A stretch of 64,000 nucleotides of DNA, taken from Marthasterias glacialis. Taxonomy: Eukaryota > Echinodermata > Asteroidea > Forcipulatida > Asteriidae. The stretch lies in NCBI GenBank assembly GCA_911728455.2, contig OU452228.1:16593564-16657563 (forward strand), read 5' to 3'. Shown in pieces: positions 25,392-37,135 of the stretch (positions are counted from its first letter, which is position 1; each line of letters begins with the position of its first letter). The position numbers were made by a program, and so were the translations under genes. Below the pieces are notes generated by a model, which had not been told where the DNA came from, ran no database searches, and was given only the letters and a program-made list of their open reading frames with translations.

Positions 25392-27418
25392 GTTTGTTTG
25401 TTGGGTTGTTGTTTTTTTACGTGGCCTACTCCAGCCAGTCTTGGCATTCATTGAAAGAGATTTTTGAAATTCTAACTTGAGATGTTTTATCCAGCATCTT
25501 CTCCAAAGTTTTCGAAGCCTTCCATAAAGGAGTCATTGTTACTGGTGGTGATAATTGATGAATGAAATGTTGATTAAGAAACCGTATAGAGGTGACCCTC
25601 TAAAAAATAGCATAGCCGCCATGTCGTTTGATTTCTTCCATTCGAAGCTGGAAAGAAAAAAATAAATAGTCTGGTCCTTTCCCATGAAAATAATATAACG
25701 GCAGTGTTATAATTGATCAATGGGTGTAAATTCATGTAAATGGATCATGAGTAGGCAACGAGTGATAGAAGATCAAAAGTGCATCCCCATCGTTTAATAA
25801 GACAGAAACGAAGACATTCTAAAAAGGGCGGCGTCTTAGAGTTTGTAGGCGCGTCTATATACGCAGACGTGTCTACGTATGAGATAACATAAGTTGACAG
25901 ATTGACAATGCCTATCATCAAAGTATACGAGTACTCGACTACCATGGGAGCAGGGTGTATCGCGGCAAGCACAATGAAGTTTGGGATAAGACTCAGCACT
26001 TAATACATATCTTACCCAAAATGACATAACAACCCTGCACAATGTATATCAGAACATCAATTTGGAGTACAACTTTCCTCAAAACACGATTCAGTAATAA
26101 TACGGTACAATGGATTGACGGGCCTTCATGCTGTGCCATCTCAATCATCACGGTATCCTTAATTTGACCAGTACCCAAGGCGGTCAATGAAGAAGAGGAC
26201 GTTGGTTCAAATCATGTATGACAATAATTCTCGCCTCGGATTGATTGAGTGTGTATTTTCTTTTATTTATTTGTTTTTCATTTGGATTCACATGCCTGCC
26301 GCTAAAGGCCGGTTCAATCATCATTTTGGACTCGTGTGTCAATTGTAATGCGTTGATATTTTTAAAATGTTTTTTTTTTTTGTGACTTCCAAACTACAAC
26401 ATTCCACATTCTTTAAGCAAAAGTTGATAATGCATGTAGAAACACGCGAAAATTGTGCGTTCAACCTTTGTTTTCCTTTAAATACGGTTTTATGGAGGGA
26501 TTCTGTACAAGAGGGAATAGTGTGTTAGACTCCCTCTGCCACATATCGGGCATGGTATAATTGAGTCGGACAAAGAGTAAAATAAAAAATAAAACATTGC
26601 GTGAAAATCCTTGCAACGTGCCATCCTCAATCTTTTAAATGTTAACAAAACCAAAACATCCAGAGATTCACACGTTTCATTGGTTGATGTACGTAGGCGT
26701 ACACGACTGGGTTTGATCGTTGGACGGGACAACTATACTAAGCGTAAGTAACATCGATTCTACAGAGATTTACAATCATTTCACGGTTTTCTTCATGATT
26801 GGTCTTCAAATCATATTTCCTCGACTTTGACAATATTTCAGACAGCAATATTTCTATGGAAGATTGGTACTGACCGGTAAGCTTTCAGACTTCTGACACT
26901 ATATAATATAAAAATAAAATAAATGAAAACAAATATCAAACATAAATAAATAAATTGAGGAATACCAATCCTGTATCCTGTATTTACGGCGTGGGGTCTG
27001 GGGCCCACTTTAGGGCCCGGGATTTATTTTCATTTAATTTATTGATTTATTGGTCATTATTTTTTTCTTATATTAGACGCTCTTTGGTGCAAACTAGGTG
27101 TTTCAGAGGCGTTCTACACTGTATATGTTTTTACACATTTTAAAATGCATATTTTCCTTTATATGCCTTATATAAAATTCGGGTAACATGAAAACAATGG
27201 GTAGCAACTCAATTGGACCCTCGGTTCATAACGTAAGGTTGGCTCAGCTCTCCAGCAGAGGGCGCTATTAATGTTTGTGATAGTATTCGTTTTGATAAGC
27301 AGCTTCAATGCATACTGATGTAGACTCCAAAATAAATGGAAACAGTAGCCGCAACATAACCTGACCTCATTAATGGGGACCTATGGAGCTCTATGTGCAA
27401 GTGTATGAGGTTTATATT
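25392..27418. other. Intergenic sequence
   Basis: No gene recognised. A near-perfect CTCF-type motif, CCAGCAGAGGGCGCT, lies at 27252-27266 (separate entry). Confidence 0.3.
27252..27266 (+). promoter_or_regulatory. CTCF-like binding motif
   Basis: CCAGCAGAGGGCGCT fits the bilaterian CTCF consensus CCASYAGRKGGCRSY at every position. CTCF is an insulator and chromatin-loop protein with zinc fingers conserved across Bilateria. No binding evidence is available from sequence alone. The motif lies in intergenic DNA far from the two genes seen. Confidence 0.45.
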
Positions 27419-27578
27419 CAATGGCGTACCCAAACATTCTCATGGGGTGGGGGTGGGGGTCACGCAGGGGGAAAATACATAATGGGGGTGGCTATAGCGA
27501 ACCATTCGTTTGTGTACTTTTTCGAGATGGGGGTAAGGGTTATGAACGAGACCTCTGCCCCCTCTGGCTACGCCTCTG
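27419..27578. mobile_element. hAT-like MITE (160 bp)
   Basis: The left end CAATGGCGTACCCA and the right end TGGCTACGCCTCTG are imperfect inverted repeats of the CA-GGCGTA type. The 8-mers TTTATATT (27411-27418) and TTATTATT (27579-27586) flank it with 6 of 8 matches. The interior is G-rich and non-coding. Confidence 0.5.
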
Positions 27579-28057
27579 TTATTATTGACGCGGTACAAAC
27601 GAGGTCACGGCAACCCAATGAGAGTACGACTACACTGAATTACAACGAGACGATTTATAATTGGAGATGCAAATATTGGACGATATGTTTGCTTCCCCGA
27701 AAACATGCAAAATAACGGTTACTTATCACCTAGTATCAGCTACATCGAAAAGTAACGTCTTTTAGTAAGTATTAATTTGAAGTAAATGCGGAGCGAACCG
27801 TGCCTTCTTCAAAATAAGAGTTCTACTGATTTGCAAATGTATAGGATGAATGGATCGCTGCAAATCTACCATCCAAATTTCATTTAAATAAAAGTAGGTC
27901 AAACTACGTAGGGTTGATTTTTTTCCCACCAACGAAACATTCAGTCTTCCTGAGCAACCTTACTCTTTTCCTTTTGGGGAGTTTTGGATGCTGGTAAAAA
28001 TTGCGTTGTTTTAAAATCACGTATGACTTTGACGCGAACGTGAACGCATGAAACATT
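27579..28057. other. Intergenic sequence
   Basis: Nothing recognised. Confidence 0.3.
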
Positions 28058-28299
28058 AGGGAGGTTTAGCTGCACGTTACGTGAGGAAAAACGTTAACGT
28101 GAACGCGAAAAGTTTGTGCTGTTGCAAAATTACGTCATCACTTTTTGCCCATTCCAGCTCGCGTATGTTCGACTGCACGGACATATTGACGTGAAAATAT
28201 ACGTTTGATACGTAAGCGTATTTTTTACGTGACGTCAGCGGGAAAAAAATGATTCGCACGCTCACGTTGACGTTCAGGTACGTGAAGCTAAACCTCCCT
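28058..28299. mobile_element. MITE with AGGGAGGTTTAGC ends (242 bp)
   Basis: The left end AGGGAGGTTTAGCTGCACGT and the right end ACGTGAAGCTAAACCTCCCT are inverted repeats of about 20 bp with one mismatch. The trinucleotide ATT flanks both sides (28055-28057 and 28300-28302). The interior is full of ACGTTAACGTGAACG-like words and can fold along much of its length. A decayed inverted end of the same family lies at 28451-28482. Confidence 0.7.
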
Positions 28300-28349
28300 A
28301 TTATCGTCTCGCACAACCCAAAGTTTTCACGTACACCTTAGCTGAAATT

Positions 28350-28975
28350 AAGAGAGGTTATGTTAATACTGTGAGAAATACCAATGTTTCGCAAATCAAA
28401 GTTTTATTCTGGAGAGTATATAATATATATTTTTGAAAGGGGACAATTGCATACACGTAACGTGCACCTAAACTCGCTAACATGAACATGAGAAATAATT
28501 GTTCGTGTCACACCAACGCAACTTCCTCGCATTCACGTTTCTCCAAATTACAGTGCATTTTAATCTCCCATTAAAGTGCATTTTAATATCCCATTGTGTT
28601 AAACCTCGGGCAGAACCCATCACCACGGATTCAACAGACCATTATGAGTCACATACCAAACAGTATATAGATGTCTTTCAAGAGAAGACTATTACTGAAA
28701 CAAGCCAAGATTATTATTCTCGTCTATTAAAATCATAATTATCACTTTGGCAAACATTGAAAGCAAGAGTAATAAAAACATGACTCTAGCTCCACATGTT
28801 ATGTTTTCAACGGAAGCTATGACTGATCCGTCTAGTCTCCGTTCCGGTCTTATTAAAGATATTGTATTTCCAATAATTTAATATATTCAATGTTTTATGT
28901 TAAACTGAGAGAAATATCAATATTTCCTAAAGAAATAGCCTTCCTGGAGAGTATAGTTTTCTTTGAAAGGGGGAA
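28350..28975. repeat. Degenerate direct repeat, about 540 bp apart
   Basis: The segments at about 28370-28440 and 28910-28978 share 'GAGAAATAxCAATxTTTC' and 'CTGGAGAGTATA' followed by 'TTTGAAAGGGG'. This indicates an old local duplication. Between them are a 21-bp tandem pair (AGTGCATTTTAAT-type, 28552-28593) and the inverted MITE end. Confidence 0.5.
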
Positions 28976-30341
28976 ATGAATATATTTAAACATGCAAAGA
29001 CAGGGATCTACGCTTAAATCGCGAAAAAGGGAGCTTTTGTGTAATAATATGCACTTTTCAAATAAATAACAGTTGTTTAAGATTGTTAAAGACTGGTTCT
29101 TATGCAATAAAAATGCGCTTCCTAAATTAACAACGATATAAACAATGGTATAATTTGCCGATGAGTAGATCTCTTTAATTGCAAGAGACTGGAATGACAG
29201 AGCACCTGTATAGGTACATGAATTGCAAGTGCACTGGAGAACCCGGTGTGACTGCCTTATTGACGTCCCCCAGGTGTAATATCCCGTTGAGACGGAAGGA
29301 TTTCACCGGGTCAGAGGCGCTACCTACCACGGGAATCCCTTGCCGCCATGGTCCGATTGGCTTCTACCGACGCCTGCCTTGGGCTTCAACCACAAGAGGG
29401 CCCTAGCGGTCAAATGTATCATGATTTACTCATTATATAAGGAGATGTGTGGGGAGTTCAACTAATGCTTCTGTGAATTAGAAACTATACATAGAGCAAG
29501 TCGAGGCAGAGAATACAGCAATAACAGATTTATAGAAGAAGGACAAAATTATACACAAAGATAAAAGGAAAGAAAATGTCCATTCCCAAATAACAGAAAA
29601 ACTTGTTGAACTACACCATTTATAATGCAAACGAATTTGACGAAAACGGCAACAAAAAGTGATTAACAGGGTGAAAATGATGTGAAATTCTCACTATCAA
29701 CTTTAAATGATGATGAAAGTAAACGGTTTTTTTTATCTGGTGTGAAGTGATCTCGCTGCTTGGGCCGACTAAGGAATACCTGATTGAAAGTGAATTGCGG
29801 TTGGGACTTCGAAATTCCTTAGGGCTATAGTACGAAACTCAATTACAAGATGATTGCCTTGGGCTATGCACGCATCATGCTATGGTTAGATACACCAATA
29901 TTGAATCGTCAACGGCGCTGGTGGGCCTCCACCAGAGTTATTTTAAAAATATAAGTCAACATCATTAAAGTTCTTATTGGAACAGATTAGCACTTATTGG
30001 CAAAATGTGCAAGCGATTATTCACACTAATGTACGGTACTGATTAATTTAATTTTTTTTTAACTTGTTTTCCCTTCTCGTTTTTTTAAAGCTGTGATTGA
30101 GAAGTCACGATGTGTGGTCTCCAGTGCGCCCACTCGTTATGGTTTCTTTTTAACATTACCGTTTTGGGGTTCGTGAACAAACTATGAAGAGACTTGCAGT
30201 ACGGTAAACACTGTTTATCTTTTGGAACTGTGTGTGATATAAACCGGTACCTGACGATTTTTAAAGCAGTATTGTTTTGTGGAAATTGTAGGGCCTGCTC
30301 GGTTTTTGGACGCCACAAAATGAACTACGGCGGTTTGCATC
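28976..30341. other. Intergenic sequence
   Basis: No gene recognised. A GC-richer island at about 29210-29405 is open on the plus strand for 75 codons without a recognisable domain. Confidence 0.3.
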
Positions 30342-30497
30342 ATTGAGAAGGAAATCTCATTATCCCCGATTACTAATTTATAATTACGCATATCAATTCG
30401 CTATAATAACTAAATAGTCATTCGTAGTTACGGATTGCCAATTCGTTACAATCCTATTGGTCAGAACTAATTTGAAACTAGAGATTTCCTTCTAATG
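30342..30497. mobile_element. Small MITE with AGAAGGAAATCTC ends
   Basis: A perfect 13-bp inverted repeat, AGAAGGAAATCTC and GAGATTTCCTTCT, closes a 156-bp block. Its interior has degenerate TAATTACG/CGTAATTA-type words such as GATTACTAATTTATAATTAC. No clear target duplication was found. Confidence 0.5.
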
Positions 30498-33400
30498 CGG
30501 ATGAGAAACATACTTCAAGTGGTACTGTAATGGTAGATACATTCAGTCGATCGAACCATCAATCGATATTAGTGTCATTTTACGAAGTGGAATAAACCAA
30601 AGATTGAAACGGATGATAAACAAACAACATTTTTTGTGAAAGTATACACTACAAAGAACAATTGCGAGAGCCGCTGCTGCGGACTTTTCAGTCCCGATGC
30701 ACTTTGAATGAACAGTAAAAAAAATAGTTTACTTTATCAACTCCCCAAAAGAATATTATTCCTACCCAGCATTTTTGCACACCCTTTCAATTTCAAGCCC
30801 CTCCCCCTGACTTGTTACATCTATTTGTTAGCAAAGAACAATCATTTAACAAAACTCCCCGTTTTTCAGCTTGTTCTATCTGAAGCAATATGGTACAGTA
30901 CGACTTCTCTTTAATACCGTACTGTTGATGCTGTGCACCATGGTAACCCGGAATGGCAAGCAGACACAGCGACTAGGTCTTTCCTATACTCACGTCAAAG
31001 AGGCTCGAACGACCTGTCATAACTTGATGAAAGAGACGGGGAGAAAATCACAACGACTGACTTATAATAACCAAACCTAAACCTAAGCAGTTTTGCCGCC
31101 ATGTTCGTCAATGTTGACATGTTTTTCCTAAGGAAAATCATTCTCATGCTTTCTTGGGCCCTGACGGTATTCTTGTGAGAGGAAGCGTTTATTTCGAAAC
31201 ACGTGAAGGTTCAGGAGGATGAAGGGATAATTGTGAAATGTGGCACGCCACACTCGAACATATCCGCTACGATTTATGGATCATGGGCTGGGGGTGGGGA
31301 TCACCTCACTTAGGAGTATTATATTCCGGCAAATGAAACAATACTTGATTATTAGTTACGTCAACACCATCTTATCAGTACTACTGTCGGGTTGAAAAAT
31401 TTTGTCAAAATAAATAAATAAATAAGTAAATAAAATAAATAAATAAAATGCATTAAAAGATAAATTAATGTAGGGCTAGTGGCTTATTTCTATGCCGTAA
31501 TAACATTAAGCCGGATACGGATGCGAAGAACATCTCTGATAAAATTGGTACGGCGGGGGTGGATTGACTGGGCGGTTGGAACGGCAGACATCCCGCACTA
31601 AAATAAAAACAATAAATCCAGTTAATTGCGCTTACATGGCTATTTATAATACGAATCATTACCCATCGGTGACAGTTACTGATCCTGAAAGTATGAACGC
31701 CCGTTTTATCTTGTTTTCTTAATGTATTTATATGATTTATATTTAGCAGAAGTAATAGTTTCGATGACTGTTGCGCCGGGGCGTTACCGGGCCTCGCGGG
31801 GTAAGCAGTAAATACCCCAGGTGCCGAAACAAGTCTTACGAATACAGTCAGCAGCTTCTTCCCGTATCGAGAGATAAACTTGGTGATAAACTATTGGATT
31901 GAGACTGGAGATAAACAAGGCTTTCCTTTATTAAATGCAAGGATTGTTTACAAATTGACAAAATTGCGTAATCTAAAATCTCATTTGAATGAAAGAAATT
32001 TGTGTTCATCAAACACACGTTTTTACTCCTTATGAAAGTGATTCACTGAGGAAAATGCTACGATCGCAATCTAAGTATAGAGAAGGATACTGGTGTTCTC
32101 TCTTGGGTAAAGGAACTGATAAGGACAACCTTGAGCTTAAATATTCTTTAGTAATGCCGAAGAAATGTGATTTGGGACGTTTTAAGATAAAAAACATTTC
32201 ATCTAAAACGATTGGAAATAAGTACAAAGCTACTTAACTAGCAAGCCAATAATTTCCCAAAAGATAAGCTAAGAATAAACCTAACATTTCGCAATATTCG
32301 CCATTGTTTTTTAAATCTACAATCTATTAATATTCCAACAACTATAGGCATATGTGATAAAACATTAAAGCTTTTATCATTATTAGTAGCAGTTTTATTG
32401 TGTTTTTTTTATATTTGTTCTAATTGGAATGAAAACGCTTCAAAAGGAGGTCGGTTGAAGTGAATATTGACATGAGAGGGCACTCGGACAGATAACAAAG
32501 TCGACGCCCCACCTTATTTTAACACTGCCTCAATCAACTTTCCCTCCTGCCCAACACGAAGCAAACAGCCCAGCTTCTGATAAATTACAGGATTCAATAT
32601 TTTATTTATGATTGTCGAGCTATTTTGTTTTTCTCTCTCAAATGAAAAACAAGTCTTTCCAAACCGAGGCGTGTTTGGTGTTTAAAATCAAGGTTTTTTA
32701 TAACTCGGAATGTTGTGTCCCGAACCCGATATGTAGAAGGAGGAGGTCCACTCCCAACCATTTTCACAGTAGTCTAACACACTTCCCCTCTCGTACAGAA
32801 GTAGCCCCTCCCCGAAAATCCTCTCAAGAAACCATGAGATTCCCAGAACACAAAGACACAATGGAAGATGGGAGGGGTGCACCATGCCCCGTTTCGAGCC
32901 CCTAGTTGTGTAGTTGACCTACCATGGTCGTTTTATAAAACAGAATATGTTGACGATGTCCCTGAACTACACCTGTACTTCAGGGCAATTCCAACGTAGT
33001 AAATATTAGGCGACCCATAGAGGGATTGCAGTTGCTAAAAATAAACCACATAAGGGCTGGGAGCCATACATCATTCCCGCATATGTTGATGGGGTTTTGT
33101 GACATGAAATCAACACTGGGAAGAGGTTTGTATCGTGCAAGCTGAAGGGGGGGGGGGGGGGTGGTGCTGGCTGGTCAAATGAGAAGTGGGGACCGAGATG
33201 ACCCCTATCATGTCAGGGTAGGTAGGTTCACTTGGGTTCAACCTCTGGGTCCCTTATTACACGCAGTCAGCGCGATGTCGTTTGACTAACAAAGATAATG
33301 TCGAGGATCAAACAGTCGTATATCATTTCATAATATTGATGTATGAACGTAGACTCCGTAAATAAAATGCGAAACAGATGCGCTGAAAATGGTGTTTATT

Positions 33401-34386
33401 ATCAGCATGCAGCAGCAACAGCTGAAAATCATCCGTTTAAATGTGCCCGACTGATACTATTAAACGAACAAAATTGAATTATTTGTTACACTTTTTCGTG
33501 AACCTTAGCACATAAACATGACGGCAAGTCATCATGTGGCTGAGCACAACACAAACTGGTTTAATATAATTAAAAAGGAGTAGGCCTACTTCTTTTTTTC
33601 ATTTGTCCCCAAGTTCGGTAAAATTTGACAGACCTATACACTGTTGGAAATTCAATTGACTGCTTCCCCACTGACTTTTGCTAAGCATCTGGGAGTTTTA
33701 AACAAACTCTTAGATGTATATTTAAAAAAAAAACTCTGAAAGGAAAACACAGAATTTCAGTACAAATCACCTTACTTTTTGTATTTTCGAAATAAATGGC
33801 AATTGGAAATATATTAAAATGAATCGACTCAAGGGCATCGATTCAGTGCTCCTTTGAAGTCTCGTTTACTACCCCCATCAACATAACCCAAAGCGACACC
33901 CTTGCTGTCTGCACAATGCCAGCATTATCTTGATCCAACTCATGTTTGTTATTTGCATGTACTAATTGGGGAGTCCAGCGATTTTTGTTAGGATGCACTT
34001 GGATTGACAACTAACAAGAAAAGACAGTGTGTATTATGAGTGGGCAAGTTAAGATTAAACCAATGCAGTATTTTTAATTTAACGGTGGGGGCAAGTGGTA
34101 AAAAGAAAAGAAAAAAAGCATAATCGCCTGCGGACGGTAACCCGAAAGTTTCAAGTTAGTGAGACTGGTTTCGAGACATTTGACATAACTACGTGGATGG
34201 GGTAGGAGGGGGAAGTGTAATGCTTACTCCCCTTGTAGGTCTGAGGCATACCTTCGAAGAAAACTCAATCATAGCTAGAGTGAGTGTTCGAGAAAGTATT
34301 CTGGTACAACTTAAGACCTCGTTTTGTTTTGTTTTGCCGCATGATTTTTATCCCCACGAGAGGGCGCTTTCATCCACTAACAGCTC
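30498..34386. other. Intergenic sequence
   Basis: No recognised gene. An (AAATA)-rich microsatellite lies at 31408-31448 and a G run at about 33147-33162. The plus frame 31989-32237 (82 codons, KYREGYWCSLLGKG) and the minus frame 31465-31659 have no recognisable domain. Confidence 0.3.
34354..34368 (+). promoter_or_regulatory. CTCF-like motif, one mismatch
   Basis: CCACGAGAGGGCGCT differs from the CTCF consensus CCASYAGRKGGCRSY only at the fifth position (G instead of C/T). Its core AGAGGGCGCT is shared with four other plus-strand sites in the window. Confidence 0.3.
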
Positions 34387-34390
34387 TTAC

Positions 34391-34528
34391 GGGTGCACTA
34401 CACTAAATAGAGAGAAATACATGCACCGAGCCTCATTGATTAATCTGTAAATCAAAGATTTGAAGGTCCTTGCTTTTATGGATTGTTAAAAATTGTCCAA
34501 CACTGTGCCCTAGGGTTGTGGTGCACCC
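34391..34528. mobile_element. GGGTGCACTACAC MITE, short copy (138 bp)
   Basis: It starts GGGTGCACTACACTAAATAG and ends GGTTGTGGTGCACCC, which are inverted. TTAC flanks both sides (34387-34390 and 34529-34532). The segment CTGTAAATCAAAGATTTGAA with its continuation GGTCCTTGCTTTTATGGATT is shared with the longer copy at 50598-51063. This copy looks like an internal-deletion derivative. Confidence 0.7.
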
Positions 34529-34532
34529 TTAC

Positions 34533-36284
34533 AACACGAAGGAAATAACCGTTCGCAGACCGTTCGTGGATGATAGCGTCCCCTTGCGGGGAAAACGTGT
34601 GGCAAAACAACACGAGTTCTTCAGCCAAGACAAAGAAATTTGGGGTTCTTGTAATAATGGGTGAATAACAAATACAAACGAAATATCACGCGCCATACAG
34701 ATTCTCCTATAATTATAGGGAGACTGCATTCCCTAAGCGGGGGACAGAATCCTCTAGGTAAATCTGTCCACCGGACCGTTTTGCGAGGGGACAGAATCCC
34801 CCTATGGCACCGGCAACTGTGGGGGATATTGTGATGGGTTTTCGTGCTCGACTTTGTTTCTTCACTCACTTTGTCTTGAAGCAGTTTCCTGCCACTATTT
34901 TTGAAGATAAATGACACTTCCAGCGTGTGGTTTGTTTGCGTCAATCAATGGTTACACGAAGTTGCAATTGGGCGTTACTTCAAGTTGGGCAATAGCACGA
35001 GCCTATTTTAGCAACCAACATCGAAATGTGCAGTGCTTTTTATAAATTGAAAGCACTTGTTTCATGTCATGAAACAATTCATCACCCTATTCATTTGTTT
35101 GAGATTCTTGTGTTCTTCGGGGTCATTTTGAGAGCACACGTTATCATAGTAACCAAGATTATTAATTGATGACGACTTCAGGTGAATTGGCTTAAAAATA
35201 TGCGACAATATTAATGTAGCATTAGCACTGTGGGACAGAGGGCGCTATAGCACATAAGCGGTTGCCCAAGCGAAAAGCTTGTGTCGGCCTATTTTGATCA
35301 TGTGATAAACAAACAAAAAATAATAATGATAATAATAATAATAAATATATATAGTCATTTACGATAAAACTTGTAAAAGCATCAACAAAGTAATTGCTTA
35401 CTGAAAATATAAGTATTCTTTAAACACACATTAAAGTTAGTTTCATATCCTCAAAGTTAAAAAAATAAAATTTATGATTTCGCCCAAATCCTTTGAATTG
35501 TTTTTTGAGAGTGGAAGGGAATAATTAAATAAGCCAACCTTAACATTAAAAATATAGAATAGCTAGAAGTTATTGTATGTGTGTCCATATTGACGACAAG
35601 CAAGTTTCACTTAAATAGAGCGTGCTCAATTGTTGTTACCAACTTGAAATTGTAAGTGTCGTTCATGCCTTTTAAAATTCAAGAGATATTAATTAAATTT
35701 GTTTTTAAGGTTACGGCCACAAAAGACGCTCAGAAATAGGCTGACTGGGTCTAACAGTTTTGGTTTGCCGCCCTCATCCATTTATTCTAGGAGTCGTTTG
35801 GTCTACGGCATAACGCCACTGCATTGCAACTTGATCTGCACTTGTACTAAAACCAAAGAATACTGCGTTCATTACCAAATTCCAACATTAGCGTATAAAT
35901 CCGAACCCTTCAAAATCCACCTTCATGTTTTGTTTGATTATGTTGGACTAATGACTACACTATGTGCTTTACAATTGATCAAGCATACCTCGATAATCGA
36001 TTGTGAGATTCCAACAGTGGTTTTTTTTCAGTTACATGTTGTTGACTTTTGTTAGAAAGAAGAACTTTTATAGAAGATCAGCGGATCAGCGCTAATTGCT
36101 TTAAAGAAACCTCGCAATTTATCTTTAGAACACACCATTGTTACTTGAAGCTACCATCGCCTCTTATAAATGGTTTGTTCTCATTTAATAACAATAATAA
36201 TATAAATACAAATAATAATACCGAAGTCTTATACAGCGCACGTATCTCCCAACAATCAGGCACTCGAAACGCCTATTAAGCCTA
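34533..36284. other. Intergenic sequence
   Basis: No gene recognised. AT microsatellites lie at 35317-35353 and 36188-36215, and a CTCF-like core AGAGGGCGCT at 35237-35246. Confidence 0.3.
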
Positions 36285-36545
36285 TTTTTTTAAGACAGTT
36301 TTTTGAAGTTTTTGAATTACGAGACCCATTAATAGAGCGCTTTATAAGGGTTTACAAGGTGCTGCAGCTGAAACACCGAGGCAAACCCCTTCTCTTAGCG
36401 ACAAGTGTGGGTTATTCTACATGCATTGCACAACACACGGGACCTACAGCTTTACGTCCCATCCGGACGAAGCAATAATGGTTAAGTGTCTTGCCTAAGG
36501 ACACAAGTGTCAAGACCGTGACTCGAACCACCACTCTTTTTTGTA
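36285..36545 (-). mobile_element. tRNA-derived SINE copy (minus orientation)
   Basis: Read on the minus strand it contains GGTTCGAGTCACGGTCTTGA, then CACTTGTGTCCTTAGGCAAG, ACACTTAACCATTATTGCTT, and a tail through GTTGTGCAATGCATGTAGAA toward AGCGCTCTATTAATGGGTCT. It is the same SINE body as at 15305-15590 but extends further 3'. Boundaries are approximate. Confidence 0.68.
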
Positions 36546-37014
36546 ATAGTGTGTAATATAACAAGGCTAACATAAACATCAAACCATTCGTACAATAACC
36601 CAAAAATAAGCAAGTTGTGGCGTTTGTGCGAGAATTTTGAAACGCATGTATAGTAGATGATTGTTGAGACAACACTCTACACAAAAGTAATAAAGGCTTA
36701 CCAGAGAACGAGGTGATTTTTCTAGAAGATAAACGGCAAGGAAGTACCCCCAAAAGATCCAAAACTGCACATCGTTAACTTTATAGCATGACTAACACCA
36801 AACAAGTGTCCATTCCTGAAGCCAATATTGTCCACTCCAGATATTTCCAAGAAACATTATGTTTGTATTTAACATTTGGAGGTAGTTGGTTCGTTGTGGT
36901 TGGCAGGTAAAACTCTAAATGATATCACTGGTGTAGCAGTAGCTTTGCTTGACCTCATCAATGTTGGTAGGCCTACTGTAGGTCACGGCTGCCGCTCACT
37001 CTTTAGAGTCTATG

Positions 37015-37135
37015 AGCCATTTTGAGATATGGTGGACACAATACTATAACAGTATGTGGTTTGGGTAAATCTGGCTGTATACACCCAACCAAAACAGTGC
37101 ATTCCTGTTTTGTCCACCATTATCTCAAAAAGGCT
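37015..37135. mobile_element. Foldback MITE (121 bp)
   Basis: The ends AGCCATTTTGAGATATGGTG and CACCATTATCTCAAAAAGGC are inverted over about 25 bp with a 1-bp indel. They enclose a roughly 70-bp centre containing TGGTTTGGGTAAATC and ATACACCCAACCAAAAC, themselves weakly complementary. No clear target duplication. Confidence 0.6.

Noticed and set aside
31465-31659. Minus-strand frame after an acceptor-like TTATTTTAG, beginning CGMSAVP in another frame
   Set aside because: Looked briefly like the start of a serine-protease domain but reaches a stop within 35 codons and shows no further protease motif.
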